64,000 nucleotides of DNA from Desulfamplus sp964425195 (lineage in GTDB: Bacteria; Desulfobacterota; Desulfobacteria; Desulfobacterales; Desulfobacteraceae), in contig CAYRLG010000012.1 of assembly GCA_964425195.1 (NCBI GenBank), positions 46,453-110,452 of the forward strand, given 5' to 3'. Of this stretch, positions 1-9,815 are shown piece by piece (position 1 is the stretch's first letter; each line of letters starts with the position of its first letter). The translations under genes were made by a program, and so were the position numbers. The notes under the pieces are model-generated. The model ran no database searches, was not told the origin of the DNA, and saw only the letters and a program-made list of their open reading frames with translations.

Positions 1-1
1 T

Positions 2-1366
2 TATGAAAACCCTATGCAGGACGTATCTGAACCAGTTGTTGAAAAACTTTTTGATGAGTTTATCAACCATATAAAACCTGATGTTGTCCATTTTCAAAAT
101 ATTGAAGGATTTTCTGTTAAATGTATTGATATTGCTGTAAAAAACGGTTGCAGAACTATCTTTTCACTTCACAACTACCACCCTGTGTGCAATCAGATAT
201 ATCTTTTATATAAGGATAAAACTATCTGCCAAGATTTTGATAATGGTCGCAAATGTTTAGACTGCATAAATCCTCCTCCATACTCTAAAGAGATTATTAA
301 AAGGCGTGCTGCATTTCATATTCACAGGCTGCCGTTTGGCGATAGAATCTGGAGAAGAGGGCAGCGTGCTGCAGGGTTGGTTAGGGGGGTATTGATTGGT
401 AAACAGAACGATAATCAAAAAATATCAGATAACCAGCCCGCAGATAACCAGTTATTAAATAAGCAAATATCGAAAGATTTATTATCAGACAACCGCCATA
501 TTCTTTATGCCAAACGCCGCAAGATGATAATTGAGGGTTTAAACCGTGCTCATAAAATCCACGCTGTTTCTGAATTTGTGCGAAATTTTTATATAAAGCA
601 GGGGATAAAGCCGGAGATTGTAACTACCTGCCATATTGGAAATAAAATGGCAGAGATTGGCGATAAAATGGGAAAAATATCGTCTGATAATAGAAACATC
701 AGCCAAATAGCTGCATTAGAACCAAAACAAACAGATGACACTAAGCCTTTAAATATTGTCTTTCTTGGTATCTCTTCTCAACCTAAAGGGCTGCCGTTTC
801 TGCTGGAGACTCTGCTTGGCATTGATAAATATGGTGATAACAACCCAAAAGCCAATCAACAAACACTGACCGCAGCAAAAGATAGTTTATCTGTCTTAAA
901 GGGAAGTTCTATAAAAGGAAGTTCTATTTTAAAACAGATAAATCTTCATATCCATGCAAGAGGAGTCTGGAGTCTTTCTCACCTTATAAAACGGATATCT
1001 GAACAACTAAACCACATTGAAATCCATGATGGATACGCTTTTAATAATCTGCCAGATATTCTTTCAGGTATGAATTACGGCGTTGTGCCTCCGTTATGGT
1101 ATGACAACGCACCTCAGGTTGTTTTTGAGATGATGGCAATGAAAGTTCCAGTAATTGGTGCAGATATCGGAGGTATTCCTGATTTTGTAAAAGATATGGA
1201 TAACGGCATTTTGTTTAAGCCCGGTGATAAGATTGACCTTGCTTCAAAAATTTCAATGGTAGTTAATAACAGAGAGCTTGAGTCTAAATTTAGAAAAAAT
1301 ATAGCTCCAATGAAAACTCCTGATCAACATGCTCAAGAACTTGAAGAATTTTATATAAAACTGTAA
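2..1366 (+). CDS. Glycosyltransferase family 4, 5'-truncated by window edge
   Basis: The reading frame is already open at base 2, before the first ATG at 14, so the gene almost certainly begins upstream of the window. The visible part has a GT4 (GT-B fold) layout. An N-terminal acceptor half contains a VVHFQNIEG segment and a cysteine group resembling those of GT4 enzymes with a small Cys cluster (HPVCNQ, CQDFDNGRKCLDCI). A C-terminal nucleotide-sugar half contains IVFLGISSQPKGLPFLLETL, NLPDILSGMNYGVVPPLWYDNAPQVVFE and the EMMAMKVPVIGADIGGIPD region typical of the donor site. It probably transfers a sugar to a surface polysaccharide in the cytoplasm. Three hydrophilic Asn/Lys/Asp-rich inserts (about residues 128-160, 212-245 and 282-310 counted from the ATG) interrupt the fold, two of them over tandem duplications. 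The substrate cannot be told from sequence. Confidence 0.85.
   Translation, partial: YENPMQDVSEPVVEKLFDEFINHIKPDVVHFQNIEGFSVKCIDIAVKNGCRTIFSLHNYHPVCNQIYLLYKDKTICQDFDNGRKCLDCINPPPYSKEIIKRRAAFHIHRLPFGDRIWRRGQRAAGLVRGVLIGKQNDNQKISDNQPADNQLLNKQISKDLLSDNRHILYAKRRKMIIEGLNRAHKIHAVSEFVRNFYIKQGIKPEIVTTCHIGNKMAEIGDKMGKISSDNRNISQIAALEPKQTDDTKPLNIVFLGISSQPKGLPFLLETLLGIDKYGDNNPKANQQTLTAAKDSLSVLKGSSIKGSSILKQINLHIHARGVWSLSHLIKRISEQLNHIEIHDGYAFNNLPDILSGMNYGVVPPLWYDNAPQVVFEMMAMKVPVIGADIGGIPDFVKDMDNGILFKPGDKIDLASKISMVVNNRELESKFRKNIAPMKTPDQHAQELEEFYIKL
635..676. repeat. 21-bp in-frame tandem duplication in the GT4 gene
   Basis: Two adjacent 21-bp units (635-655 and 656-676) share ATTGG-N2-ATAAAATGG and encode IGNKMAE and IGDKMGK. 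They lie inside a hydrophilic insert of the glycosyltransferase and keep the frame. Confidence 0.7.
902..931. repeat. 15-bp in-frame tandem duplication in the GT4 gene
   Basis: Two adjacent 15-bp units (902-916 and 917-931) share GGAAGTTCTAT and encode GSSIK and GSSIL. They are a second, independent duplication in the same gene, again in a low-complexity segment. Confidence 0.7.
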
Positions 1367-1445
1367 ATATGAGTGTGTGCTATTTTTTATATATCAACTT
1401 TTTTATATTTTTATCAAAAATTAAATAAACATTTAGGTAGTGTTA

Positions 1446-4400
1446 ATGAAAAACAGGTTAGCAGTTAAAATATCAAACATAATAAAAAGATGGCTGCAAA
1501 ATCTCATTTTGTCAAAAAACAGATGGATTATGCCTCTATCTGAACAGATTGATAATTTAAAAACTCTTGACCCTGACTATTTTGCATGGCTTGTGCGTCA
1601 TAAATTAATTGATCCATTCTCAACGCTTCTGCTTCCAACATATCAGAACAGTAAAGACGTTCTCTTTTCAGTGGTTATTCCCGTTTATAACACACCTACC
1701 GCTCTGCTGGAAAAGGCTGTTCGTTCAGTTTTAAAGCAGACCTATTCAAATTGGGAGATTGTGATCTGCAATGATGCATCAGACTCTACAAAGACTTTAG
1801 AATATCTTGAGCATCTGAAAGATAATTTAAAATATACTCAACGTATTACAATAATCACAAACGCCCAAAATAGAGGTATTTCAGAATCAACAAATGCCTG
1901 TGTTGAACATGCAAAAGGTTATTTTATCGTATTATTAGATCATGATGATGAACTTTATCCAGATGCTCTATTAAAAATCAAAGACGCTATTGATAAAAGT
2001 CCAAATGCCTCTCTATTTTATTCAGATGAGGATTATATATCTTTAGATGGATACCGCCACTCATACAATTTTAAGCCCAACTTTTCTCCATCTCTTCTTG
2101 AGACACACAACTATATTTTACATCTTATGTGCATCAAAAAGGAGATTTTCATTAAAGCTGGAATGTTGAGATCAGAGTTTGACGGCTCTCAAGATTATGA
2201 TCTTCTGCTCCGCTTAATGGATATGGGAGAGCAGTTTATACACGTTCAAGATATTCTCTACTCATGGCGGGAAAATGAGACATCTATGCTTGGCGGAATG
2301 CTCAAACCTGAAATATTTCAGACTGGTAAAAAAGCATTAGAAGAGCACTATAAAAGAACAGGAGATAATGTTGAATATACGAACGACTATCTTGAAAATA
2401 TCAGAGGATTCTATAGAACACGTTTTTTAATGCCAGATGATTTATCTATTCTTATTGTTCAAATTGGAAGAGGAGATTTACAGTTTAATCCTTATGAGAT
2501 TTTATCATCAACTGGCTTATCAACAACCAGCTCAGTTGATATAAAACTTACCATTTGGCAGCCATCAGACCCATTTCCAATGGAGCTTGCAGATACTGAT
2601 AGCGATGTTGTTATTTTTATTGACAGCCAGCTTATTTCTCACTCGTGGCAGGAGTTCCTAAAAGAGAGTGTTCCATTAGCGTTGCGTGATCATATTGGTG
2701 CGGTCGGAGCATTAATCTATTCAGGCGATGATAAGATAATTGGAGCTGGAAGAACTCTTATGCCTTGGGGAGAGATGAGAAATGACTTCTTTGGTTACGA
2801 TTCAGGCGAGAAGAACTCTCCTGCCAAACGGACACGAGATGTTATTGCTGTATCTGGTGCTGCAATGGTTATCTCCTCAAACAAGCTAAAAAAAGTATTG
2901 GGTGAAGGCAGTTTAGATCACGCAATGTGGGACGTTGAGATATGTTTCCGCCTTAACAGGCAGCTAAATGATGTTATTAATAATCAAAACAGCAATAACT
3001 CATTGAACTGTTACAGGATAGTTTTTAATCCAAACGCTTTTCTTCTTTATAAAGGTACTATTGAGCAATATCATGGCTCTTCAATGTTTTATGTAGGACA
3101 TTTAGCGGAGAAATATAATATCTCCCAAGACCCATACCTTAACTTAAACTTAATTGATATATCTAACCATGAAGGAAGCGATAAAAGAATATCTATACCA
3201 CCATATTTTGAGAAGAAAAGTGTTAAAATTCCTGAAAAAGAGGCGGAGAAAATAGAGTTTGAGAAAAAAAAGAGAAATGATTTTTACCATAAATGGATAG
3301 CCCTGCACTCTCTAAATTTAAAAACATCTGAACAAAGAATATCTAAATTAAACTATAAGCCATTCTTCTCTATTATACTGCCTACTTACAATAGTGAACT
3401 TACGTTCTTTAAACAGCTTATTGACTCTTTACAATCTCAAACTTATAAAAATTTTGAAATCTGCATAAGCGATGATGCCTCTAAAAACATAGATTTTCTT
3501 GAGTTCTTAGATGAGCTTAAGACTAAATCTGACAATATTAATGTTGTACGTTCAGATAAAAATAGAGGCATTGCTGGCAATACAAATCAAGCAATAGCCA
3601 TCGCAAAGGGAGAGTGGCTTATTTTGTGCGACCATGACGATCTTGTCGAGCCGTTTGCCCTTGAGATGATCGCCCAATATATAAATGATAATCCAGAGGT
3701 TGATGTTTTATACTCAGATGAAGATATGATCGATCAAAAAGGGTGGCGACACTCTCCAAGGCTTCAGCCAGACTGGAATCCTGATATGCTGTTAAGCCAC
3801 ATGTACTGCCCTCATATAGTCTCTTTTAAACGTTCGGTTTTGGATAAGATAACTAATTACCCCGCCCATTCCTGCAATAAAGAGATTCAGGAGTATATAA
3901 ATCAGTTATCTCCATTTAACCCGGATATGGACGGTGCCCAAGATTATGATTTTTTTCTAAGGCTTACAGAAAAAGCTAAAAAAATTGGACATATTCCAAT
4001 GGTTCTCTACTCATGGCGTTCTGTTCAAGGTTCAGTTGCATTAGATGCCTGTGCTAAGATATACGCTTATGATGCGGGAAAAAGGGCATTAGAGGCTGCA
4101 ATTAAAAGAAGGGGAGAAGATGCAGTCGTGTTAAAGGCTACTGGTACTGGTCTTGGTGTTTACAGGGTAAAGCGAAGGGTTAAAAAGAGATCTGTTACCC
4201 ATATTATTGAAGGCGGTTCAAATCATATTCTTTCGATGATAAATAATATCAAAAACATATCAACTTTTCCTATTGAAATCATTGTTGTCTGTCCTGAAGG
4301 TGAAAGAGATTTATTTAATAATTTAAATATTAAATCTAAGGTAAAAATAGTTATATCTCAAAATGGTGCTACACTATCTGAAATTTACAATACAGGTGCA

Positions 4401-4964
4401 TCATATTCTAATGAAGAGAACCTGATTTTTTCCTCGAAATATATCGATCTTCTTGACAGTGACTATCCACTTGGTTTAATTGAGCACACTCGACGTGAAG
4501 ATATTGGTGCTGCTGGAATTAAAATTATCTATCCCAATGGTTTTTTTTACCACACTGGCATCATACTTGGAGTAAACGGAGTAAGGGGTTATGCTCACCG
4601 TAATATATGGCAAGGTCCTGGATACTGGAACTTTGCTGCCTGTATAAGAAATTATAGTGCTGTATCATGGGATTTTATAGGGGTTTCTAAAGATAAATTT
4701 GAGCAAGTCAATGGCTTTGATCCAAAGTTAAGCCAATTAGGCGATGTCGATTTTTGCTTGAAACTTATCCAAAAAGGATATAAAAATCTTTACACTCCTT
4801 ATATTTCAGCAGTATTGAACCGTTCTGTACATTTTCTTGAAGAGACTCGTAACAGAGACGAAGAAGCTACTATTTTGAAGCGTTATAACAATTACATAGC
4901 TAACGATCCGATGCATCATGCTTTGCTGTCAAAAACTCTTGAAGACTTTTCGATAGCTTTATAA
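1446..4964 (+). CDS. Large multi-domain GT2 glycosyltransferase
   Basis: A protein of about 1172 aa with two complete GT-A (GT2) catalytic modules. The first begins near residue 74 (FSVVIPVYNTP) and has the metal/nucleotide motif DHDDE near residue 165. The second begins near residue 638 (FFSIILPTYN) and has DHDDL near residue 729. Each is followed by a SWR-containing tail, and by a degenerate GT2-like half carrying GAVGALIYSGDDKIIGAGR or GAAGIKIIYPNGFFYHTG. The order is therefore GT2, partial GT2, GT2, partial GT2, as in large O-antigen or exopolysaccharide assembly enzymes. It is cytoplasmic, with no signal peptide. A GTG at 1440 is in frame, but the ATG at 1446 has a better-placed AGGTAG. 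It follows the GT4 gene by about 80 bp, so both probably belong to one polysaccharide locus. Acceptor and donor are unknown. Confidence 0.85.
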   Translation: MKNRLAVKISNIIKRWLQNLILSKNRWIMPLSEQIDNLKTLDPDYFAWLVRHKLIDPFSTLLLPTYQNSKDVLFSVVIPVYNTPTALLEKAVRSVLKQTYSNWEIVICNDASDSTKTLEYLEHLKDNLKYTQRITIITNAQNRGISESTNACVEHAKGYFIVLLDHDDELYPDALLKIKDAIDKSPNASLFYSDEDYISLDGYRHSYNFKPNFSPSLLETHNYILHLMCIKKEIFIKAGMLRSEFDGSQDYDLLLRLMDMGEQFIHVQDILYSWRENETSMLGGMLKPEIFQTGKKALEEHYKRTGDNVEYTNDYLENIRGFYRTRFLMPDDLSILIVQIGRGDLQFNPYEILSSTGLSTTSSVDIKLTIWQPSDPFPMELADTDSDVVIFIDSQLISHSWQEFLKESVPLALRDHIGAVGALIYSGDDKIIGAGRTLMPWGEMRNDFFGYDSGEKNSPAKRTRDVIAVSGAAMVISSNKLKKVLGEGSLDHAMWDVEICFRLNRQLNDVINNQNSNNSLNCYRIVFNPNAFLLYKGTIEQYHGSSMFYVGHLAEKYNISQDPYLNLNLIDISNHEGSDKRISIPPYFEKKSVKIPEKEAEKIEFEKKKRNDFYHKWIALHSLNLKTSEQRISKLNYKPFFSIILPTYNSELTFFKQLIDSLQSQTYKNFEICISDDASKNIDFLEFLDELKTKSDNINVVRSDKNRGIAGNTNQAIAIAKGEWLILCDHDDLVEPFALEMIAQYINDNPEVDVLYSDEDMIDQKGWRHSPRLQPDWNPDMLLSHMYCPHIVSFKRSVLDKITNYPAHSCNKEIQEYINQLSPFNPDMDGAQDYDFFLRLTEKAKKIGHIPMVLYSWRSVQGSVALDACAKIYAYDAGKRALEAAIKRRGEDAVVLKATGTGLGVYRVKRRVKKRSVTHIIEGGSNHILSMINNIKNISTFPIEIIVVCPEGERDLFNNLNIKSKVKIVISQNGATLSEIYNTGASYSNEENLIFSSKYIDLLDSDYPLGLIEHTRREDIGAAGIKIIYPNGFFYHTGIILGVNGVRGYAHRNIWQGPGYWNFAACIRNYSAVSWDFIGVSKDKFEQVNGFDPKLSQLGDVDFCLKLIQKGYKNLYTPYISAVLNRSVHFLEETRNRDEEATILKRYNNYIANDPMHHALLSKTLEDFSIAL

Positions 4965-5389
4965 CTCTATATGGCTGTAAATGACCAGATTGGTGCAAAT
5001 GTGAGCAAGAACTATCATTAAATATAATAAACTTAAAGTAACATCAGAAATAAAATTTTTAATACTTATTATGATAATAATAAAAAACTTAAGAGTTGAA
5101 CAATAGATTAATGTTGGTTATATGGAATAATATTTGCATATAAAAACAGCTTGATAAAACACTCAGAGTAATTAATCAGACCTAAATTGATATTTTTTGT
5201 TGACATACAAGTCACTATATGTAATTTGATTCTGAAAAAGTTTGGCTTTAGTTTTTAAACGACTAACTGACTAAAAAGAGAACTATTTTTAAGGGGGTGA
5301 TTTAATCCTTTAGTAAAAAATGAGTATGTTAGGTATTGATGGTGTTTTTTAAAGAATAACTTTAATTGAATTAATGAGGTAGGTAAAAG
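4965..5389. other. Intergenic region, 425 bp, with promoter for the exported protein
   Basis: Very AT-rich spacer without a convincing gene. It holds one reasonable promoter-like pair near 5200 and a purine-rich AAGGGGGTGA at about 5291-5300 that is not followed by a usable ORF. A ten-codon ORF at 5320 has no well-spaced ribosome site and is not called. The long leader (about 150 nt) before the 5390 gene could have a role in mRNA stability, but no strong hairpin was seen. Confidence 0.5.
5200..5227 (+). promoter_or_regulatory. Putative sigma-70 promoter for the 5390 gene
   Basis: TTGACA at 5200-5205, a 16-bp spacer, then TAATTT at 5222-5227. The -35 box is perfect and the -10 box is moderate. 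It is the best promoter-like match in the long spacer upstream of the exported protein gene. Confidence 0.4.
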
Positions 5390-6835
5390 ATGAATAAAAA
5401 AAGAATTACTATGATGTTTGTTATGGCTCTGTTTGCTTTTGTCTCATTAGCATCAAATGCTGATGCTTTAATCAAAAGATCAGAAAATGGGGTTGGTGAT
5501 GCTCTTCTGTTTCCGTTCTTTGATGCAGATGCTCTTAACTATGTTTGTATTTCAAATGAATCTAATAACTGGATTCAAACACATGTAAGGCTAAGAACTG
5601 CTGGTGATAGTATTGAAGGTAAAGACTTCCCACTTATTCTTTCTCCTGGTGACATGGCAATTTTTGAAGTGACTCGTATTGGTCAGGCAGATGGTCTATG
5701 GAGAATAGATTACTCAATGGATCCTCACAACTTTCAATACGTAAGAATCAATAGCGCTCCTGTAAAATCTCTTGCTGACATAGGTACACTTAAAAATGAC
5801 TATGCTACCCTTGCAAGTGCAGATATTCTTGCAGATTCTGCAAGAACAGAAGCTAACAAACGTTATGGATATATTGAAGTTATTGGTGAGGCGATTTTTG
5901 ATCAAGGTCTAAATAAAACCGCACTTCTTACCCCTGGTGGCTGCACAAACACTGTTCAATATATTAAAGCTGGTAACACTTTGAGTGATGTACCTAATGT
6001 CCTTTCTGGAAAGCTCTATGTTATGGAGAGTATGCATGGAACTGGTATGGCATACAATGCTATAGCATTTGATAATTTTAGAACAGACGGAGCAGTTCAT
6101 CGTGTTGACAACTATCTCCCAGATACTGGTGTTATTGTAACCTCTGAGAATTCAACACTTAATGATCAGGTTGATGTCAATGGTGATAATTATACATATA
6201 TGTTCACAGCTGACCTTGCAAGAAATACTGCTGGTGGAAAATATGAAGCACTTGTTTCTGCAAACAACACTTGGGGACCAACATTTGCTGATGGTGACGA
6301 CTATCTGAATGATGCTCTTGACGTTGTTTTTGGAATCTCTTCAAGCGTTCGTGAGTTTGAAGCAGCACTAAGACATATATCTGTACGTGGTCACTATTTT
6401 AATGCAACTGGATTCCAGACAAATCTTGTTTTAACATTCCCAACAAAACACCATGTTATTGTAGATCCTGCTCTACTTGCTGGTATTACAAGTTTTGATC
6501 AGTACAAAATTGCATATTACAAAGCAATGAAAGCTCTTGCTCCTGCTTATACAGCAGAACTATGGGATACTGATGAGAATCTGATTCTTGGAGCAGCACC
6601 TTTTGATGTTTCTCCTTATGTTCCAGGCGTTTTGACCCCTAATGTACTTCCTAATGAGTTGAATGTTCTTACACCTAACTATCCATATCCTGCGGGACGT
6701 TTTGTTATCGCTCAATTTTCTGACGGTTCAGCAACAAGATATCTTGTAGATGCTAATGCTACACTGCCTGTTGTTGGTCTTAGCTTCATTAATATGTCTG
6801 GAAGTCTCGGTTACATGACAGAAACACAGTATTAA
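5390..6835 (+). CDS. Exported protein of unknown function, possible abundant surface protein
   Basis: A 481-aa protein with a clear Sec signal peptide (a Lys/Arg start, a hydrophobic stretch to about residue 23, then SNADA before the mature part). The mature N-terminus carries GVGDALLFPFFD, followed by an alternating beta-rich sequence with NESNNWIQTHVRLR and LSPGDMAIF. From memory this resembles a widespread uncharacterised family of secreted proteins with a GDALxxPY-like start, but I cannot name a function. The start is well supported by GAGGTAG upstream. The gene is monocistronic: it has its own long leader and a strong intrinsic terminator just downstream, and the codon choice looks smoother than in neighbouring genes, which fits an abundant envelope or S-layer-like product (inference). 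No transmembrane anchor, PEP-CTERM or LPXTG tail is visible. Confidence 0.75.
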   Translation: MNKKRITMMFVMALFAFVSLASNADALIKRSENGVGDALLFPFFDADALNYVCISNESNNWIQTHVRLRTAGDSIEGKDFPLILSPGDMAIFEVTRIGQADGLWRIDYSMDPHNFQYVRINSAPVKSLADIGTLKNDYATLASADILADSARTEANKRYGYIEVIGEAIFDQGLNKTALLTPGGCTNTVQYIKAGNTLSDVPNVLSGKLYVMESMHGTGMAYNAIAFDNFRTDGAVHRVDNYLPDTGVIVTSENSTLNDQVDVNGDNYTYMFTADLARNTAGGKYEALVSANNTWGPTFADGDDYLNDALDVVFGISSSVREFEAALRHISVRGHYFNATGFQTNLVLTFPTKHHVIVDPALLAGITSFDQYKIAYYKAMKALAPAYTAELWDTDENLILGAAPFDVSPYVPGVLTPNVLPNELNVLTPNYPYPAGRFVIAQFSDGSATRYLVDANATLPVVGLSFINMSGSLGYMTETQY

Positions 6836-6874
6836 TAATTAATAGCTGCTGTTAAAAAAGCGGTCAGTTTTTAC

Positions 6875-6910
6875 AGGAGGGGATATATAACTTATCCCCT
6901 CTTTTTTTTT
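6875..6910 (+). terminator. Strong rho-independent terminator
   Basis: A GAGGGGATA stem (6877-6885) pairs perfectly with TATCCCCTC (6893-6901) across a 7-nt loop, and AG/TT extends it by a wobble pair and an A-T pair. A run of T follows to 6910. It ends the transcript of the 5390 gene. Confidence 0.9.
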
Positions 6911-6941
6911 ATAAAAAGTAGAATTGTTGAGAGTAACTAAA

Positions 6942-9746
6942 ATGAGAGTAAAAAACATTATACCTTTATATGGATTGATTACTATTTTTTTATCAGTGGT
7001 TTTTGGAAACACACCCGCATATTCTGAACTTTGCAATAACCAAAATCCCTCTATGTGTTTAGAAGCACTGGATAAAAATAGTATAGTAATTGATGAAGTA
7101 TCAAATTTTCCAAATACAAACTCTGTTGTTCTTAACTTTAAAGAAATACCTTATGGAAAAGCAGTTATCGATCAACTCCAACTACACAATATTGGTTCTA
7201 CCGATGTAATAACTATAAGCTCTAACTCTGCTCTATCTTTTCCATGGGCATATTTTGATATTAAATCAACAGATTATGTAGTGACTGGTGGAACAGACTA
7301 TATTTGGAGTATCTACAGCAGTAGTGGACTTGTTGTTAAATCAGGGGAGAGAAAGAGTTTTGATATAGCATTTGCTCCTATCCCTGAAGGATATGGGTTG
7401 TCAGAAACAGATCCCGGTAAATTTTTGGGAATGCAGTCTCACCTGTTCCAGCAATGGAACCCTTTTGATGTTAGAATAAGTAGTATGAGTTTTGAAGTTG
7501 CTTTGAATGGCTATGCAAGAGGAAGTATTGGTAAAAAATTTTCTGTAGATACAACCACAACAAGTAGAGGTTCAAAGATTAGTGTAACTCCAGATATGAC
7601 AAATGTTGAGTTGGCGGTTAATGAATATATACTTGTATATTTTGAAATTTTACAAAAAGATGGTAATCCTTATAAAGAGGTGGTTGTTTTACACGAAGAT
7701 GAAACTGCAATTTTATCTAAAGCTTTAATAAGTGGTCAGGTTGATAACTCTGGTATTACCGCATCTTACAGTCATCGTAAATTTACTAACGGTAATGTTC
7801 TTTTACGTAGTAGAGATACAAAAAATGAGACTAAAACTAAGTATTGGCTTTTCTTTAAATCAGCAGAACCTATTAATTTACAGTGCTATAAAAAAACAAT
7901 ATCTGCAACAGGAAGCGGATATGATACCTCTGGTGCTGCTGAGGCAGACCTGAAATTTATTTATGCTGATTTAGAAGGAGAAAAAGTTGAAGAGTTAAAA
8001 GGGGTTTATGCTACTGACGATAATACTATACCAAACACTAACTATCCTCCAACAGCTCCAACATATATAGCACCTTTAAATAATACAACAATTTCTGGAA
8101 CAAGTATAAATTTTTCATGGAATCCAAGTAGCGATCCAGATGGTGATATGATTTATTATGATTTATATTTAGGTGGGAGCAGAATCGCTAAAGAGATAAA
8201 TCAAACTTCCTATACCTATATCCCATCTTCTACTCTACCTTCAGGAACCTATTCGTGGAGAGTAGTTGCAAAAGACCTTAGAGGCTCTTCTACTGACGTG
8301 GTTACATGGTATTTTAATCTATCTTCTGATACTCCAGTTGAAACCGCACCTGTAGAATTTTATAATAGTAATGGTATAAATATTTCGCAAAGTGGAATCA
8401 CTCTTAGAAAGGGAGAGACTGCTATTGTAACAATTAAAATCGATCCGCCATCTTCAGGATTTATTAGCTTTACTCCTGTAATCTCGACTCCTGATGCTAT
8501 AAATATTACGCAAAGTAGCTTGACATTTTATCAAAATGCTTCAATAGGAGGATTTACATTAACAGCCGCAAACGATATTATAACTCCAGTGAGTATATCA
8601 TTAGAGACGTCAAATTCAGATTACCTAAAAAGTGATGGAACTCCATACTCTCTTAAAATAACCGGCAATAACCCACCTACTATTACAAGTAATGGAGGAG
8701 GAGATACTGCAAATATATCAGTTAAAGAAAATAGTATTGCTGTTACTACTGTAATGGCAAGTTCCAGCAGTAGCTCTACTCTTTTATATAGTATCACAGG
8801 TGGAGTTGATAAAGATAAGTTTCATATTTATAATGATGGTTTTCTAAGGTTTATTCTTCCACCAACTTACGATAATCCCATCGATTCCAACAAAGATAAT
8901 GTTTATAATGTTAAGGTGACAGTTACTGATTCTAATAATGCCACAGATTCACAGGAAATAGCCGTTACTGTCATCAAAGATGGCTCTTCTAATAATGTTT
9001 CTCCAGTTTTACCTATTCAACCTCTATATCCAGCAGACAGAAGCGTTATAGCTCAATTGACTACAACACTCTCTTGGATCCCAGCTATTGATGATGATGA
9101 AGATACGTTGACATACACAGTTAAGTATGGCAAATCTGAAGATAAAATAGATACCACTATCTCTTCAGATTCATCATTAACTTCAGTAACTCTTAATAAT
9201 CTTAGTGATAATACAACCTACTACTGGAGAGTAACTGTAAGCGATGGAAAAGATGTTGTATCTGGTGCTACATGGTCATTCACAACAGGAGTGCAAGCAC
9301 CTAATTCAAGAACAGGTTTTATACAAATATTTTCTAACAGTGAACTAATAACTCCAACAATTAGCAATCCAGTAGGGCAGCCTTTAGCAGTTGCTAATTT
9401 GGTGGAAAATGAGCTAAAACTTTCCTGCTCTTATCCAGCTTACTCCTCACCCGTTGATATATATATTATGATGGTGTACGAAAATAAAAATGGACAAAAT
9501 ATTACATTTTTTATTACTAAACCTAATAATAGCATCGGTATTGAATTTACAAACGATTTCAAACCATTTGTTTCAAATTCTAATACCGCTCAGTCTGGGA
9601 CACTTTTTTCTATTCCTTTAGACTCTTTGAGAAAATTAGGTTTAACTGGGAACTATCTCTTCTTTAGTGGCGTAGTTCCAGCAGGTGATACTACTTTTAA
9701 TAATTATGATATAACATGGTTTTCTATAAACGTGAGTGAGAGCTAA
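6942..9746 (+). CDS. Exported multi-domain adhesin-like protein with FnIII and cadherin-like modules
   Basis: A protein of about 934 aa from ATG 6942. An upstream in-frame TTG at 6924 would add six residues before the signal peptide and has no better ribosome site. The Sec signal peptide is followed by a unique N-terminal region of about 350 residues with an ASH/choice-of-anchor-like beta pattern (IDQLQLHNIGST, FAPIPEG). Next comes a fibronectin-III-like domain (about 365-465, with SFSW-like and YSWRVVAKD motifs), then a middle beta region. A cadherin-like module follows (about 575-680, SVKENSI and VKVTVTDSNN), then a second FnIII module (about 685-785, YYWRVTVSDGK). The C-terminal region has no anchor. 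It is probably secreted or surface-exposed and may be used for adhesion. It sits between two other exported-protein genes. No catalytic motif is visible. Confidence 0.75.
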   Translation: MRVKNIIPLYGLITIFLSVVFGNTPAYSELCNNQNPSMCLEALDKNSIVIDEVSNFPNTNSVVLNFKEIPYGKAVIDQLQLHNIGSTDVITISSNSALSFPWAYFDIKSTDYVVTGGTDYIWSIYSSSGLVVKSGERKSFDIAFAPIPEGYGLSETDPGKFLGMQSHLFQQWNPFDVRISSMSFEVALNGYARGSIGKKFSVDTTTTSRGSKISVTPDMTNVELAVNEYILVYFEILQKDGNPYKEVVVLHEDETAILSKALISGQVDNSGITASYSHRKFTNGNVLLRSRDTKNETKTKYWLFFKSAEPINLQCYKKTISATGSGYDTSGAAEADLKFIYADLEGEKVEELKGVYATDDNTIPNTNYPPTAPTYIAPLNNTTISGTSINFSWNPSSDPDGDMIYYDLYLGGSRIAKEINQTSYTYIPSSTLPSGTYSWRVVAKDLRGSSTDVVTWYFNLSSDTPVETAPVEFYNSNGINISQSGITLRKGETAIVTIKIDPPSSGFISFTPVISTPDAINITQSSLTFYQNASIGGFTLTAANDIITPVSISLETSNSDYLKSDGTPYSLKITGNNPPTITSNGGGDTANISVKENSIAVTTVMASSSSSSTLLYSITGGVDKDKFHIYNDGFLRFILPPTYDNPIDSNKDNVYNVKVTVTDSNNATDSQEIAVTVIKDGSSNNVSPVLPIQPLYPADRSVIAQLTTTLSWIPAIDDDEDTLTYTVKYGKSEDKIDTTISSDSSLTSVTLNNLSDNTTYYWRVTVSDGKDVVSGATWSFTTGVQAPNSRTGFIQIFSNSELITPTISNPVGQPLAVANLVENELKLSCSYPAYSSPVDIYIMMVYENKNGQNITFFITKPNNSIGIEFTNDFKPFVSNSNTAQSGTLFSIPLDSLRKLGLTGNYLFFSGVVPAGDTTFNNYDITWFSINVSES

Positions 9747-9815
9747 CCATGGATTGAAAGAAAGCTATGTAGAGAGTTATATATGTAAGCCCCACTCTTT
9801 ATTAAAAGGTATAAA

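Noticed and set aside
5320..5352. Ten-codon leader peptide before the exported protein
   Set aside because: The purine-rich site is too far from the ATG and nothing suggests a regulatory peptide.
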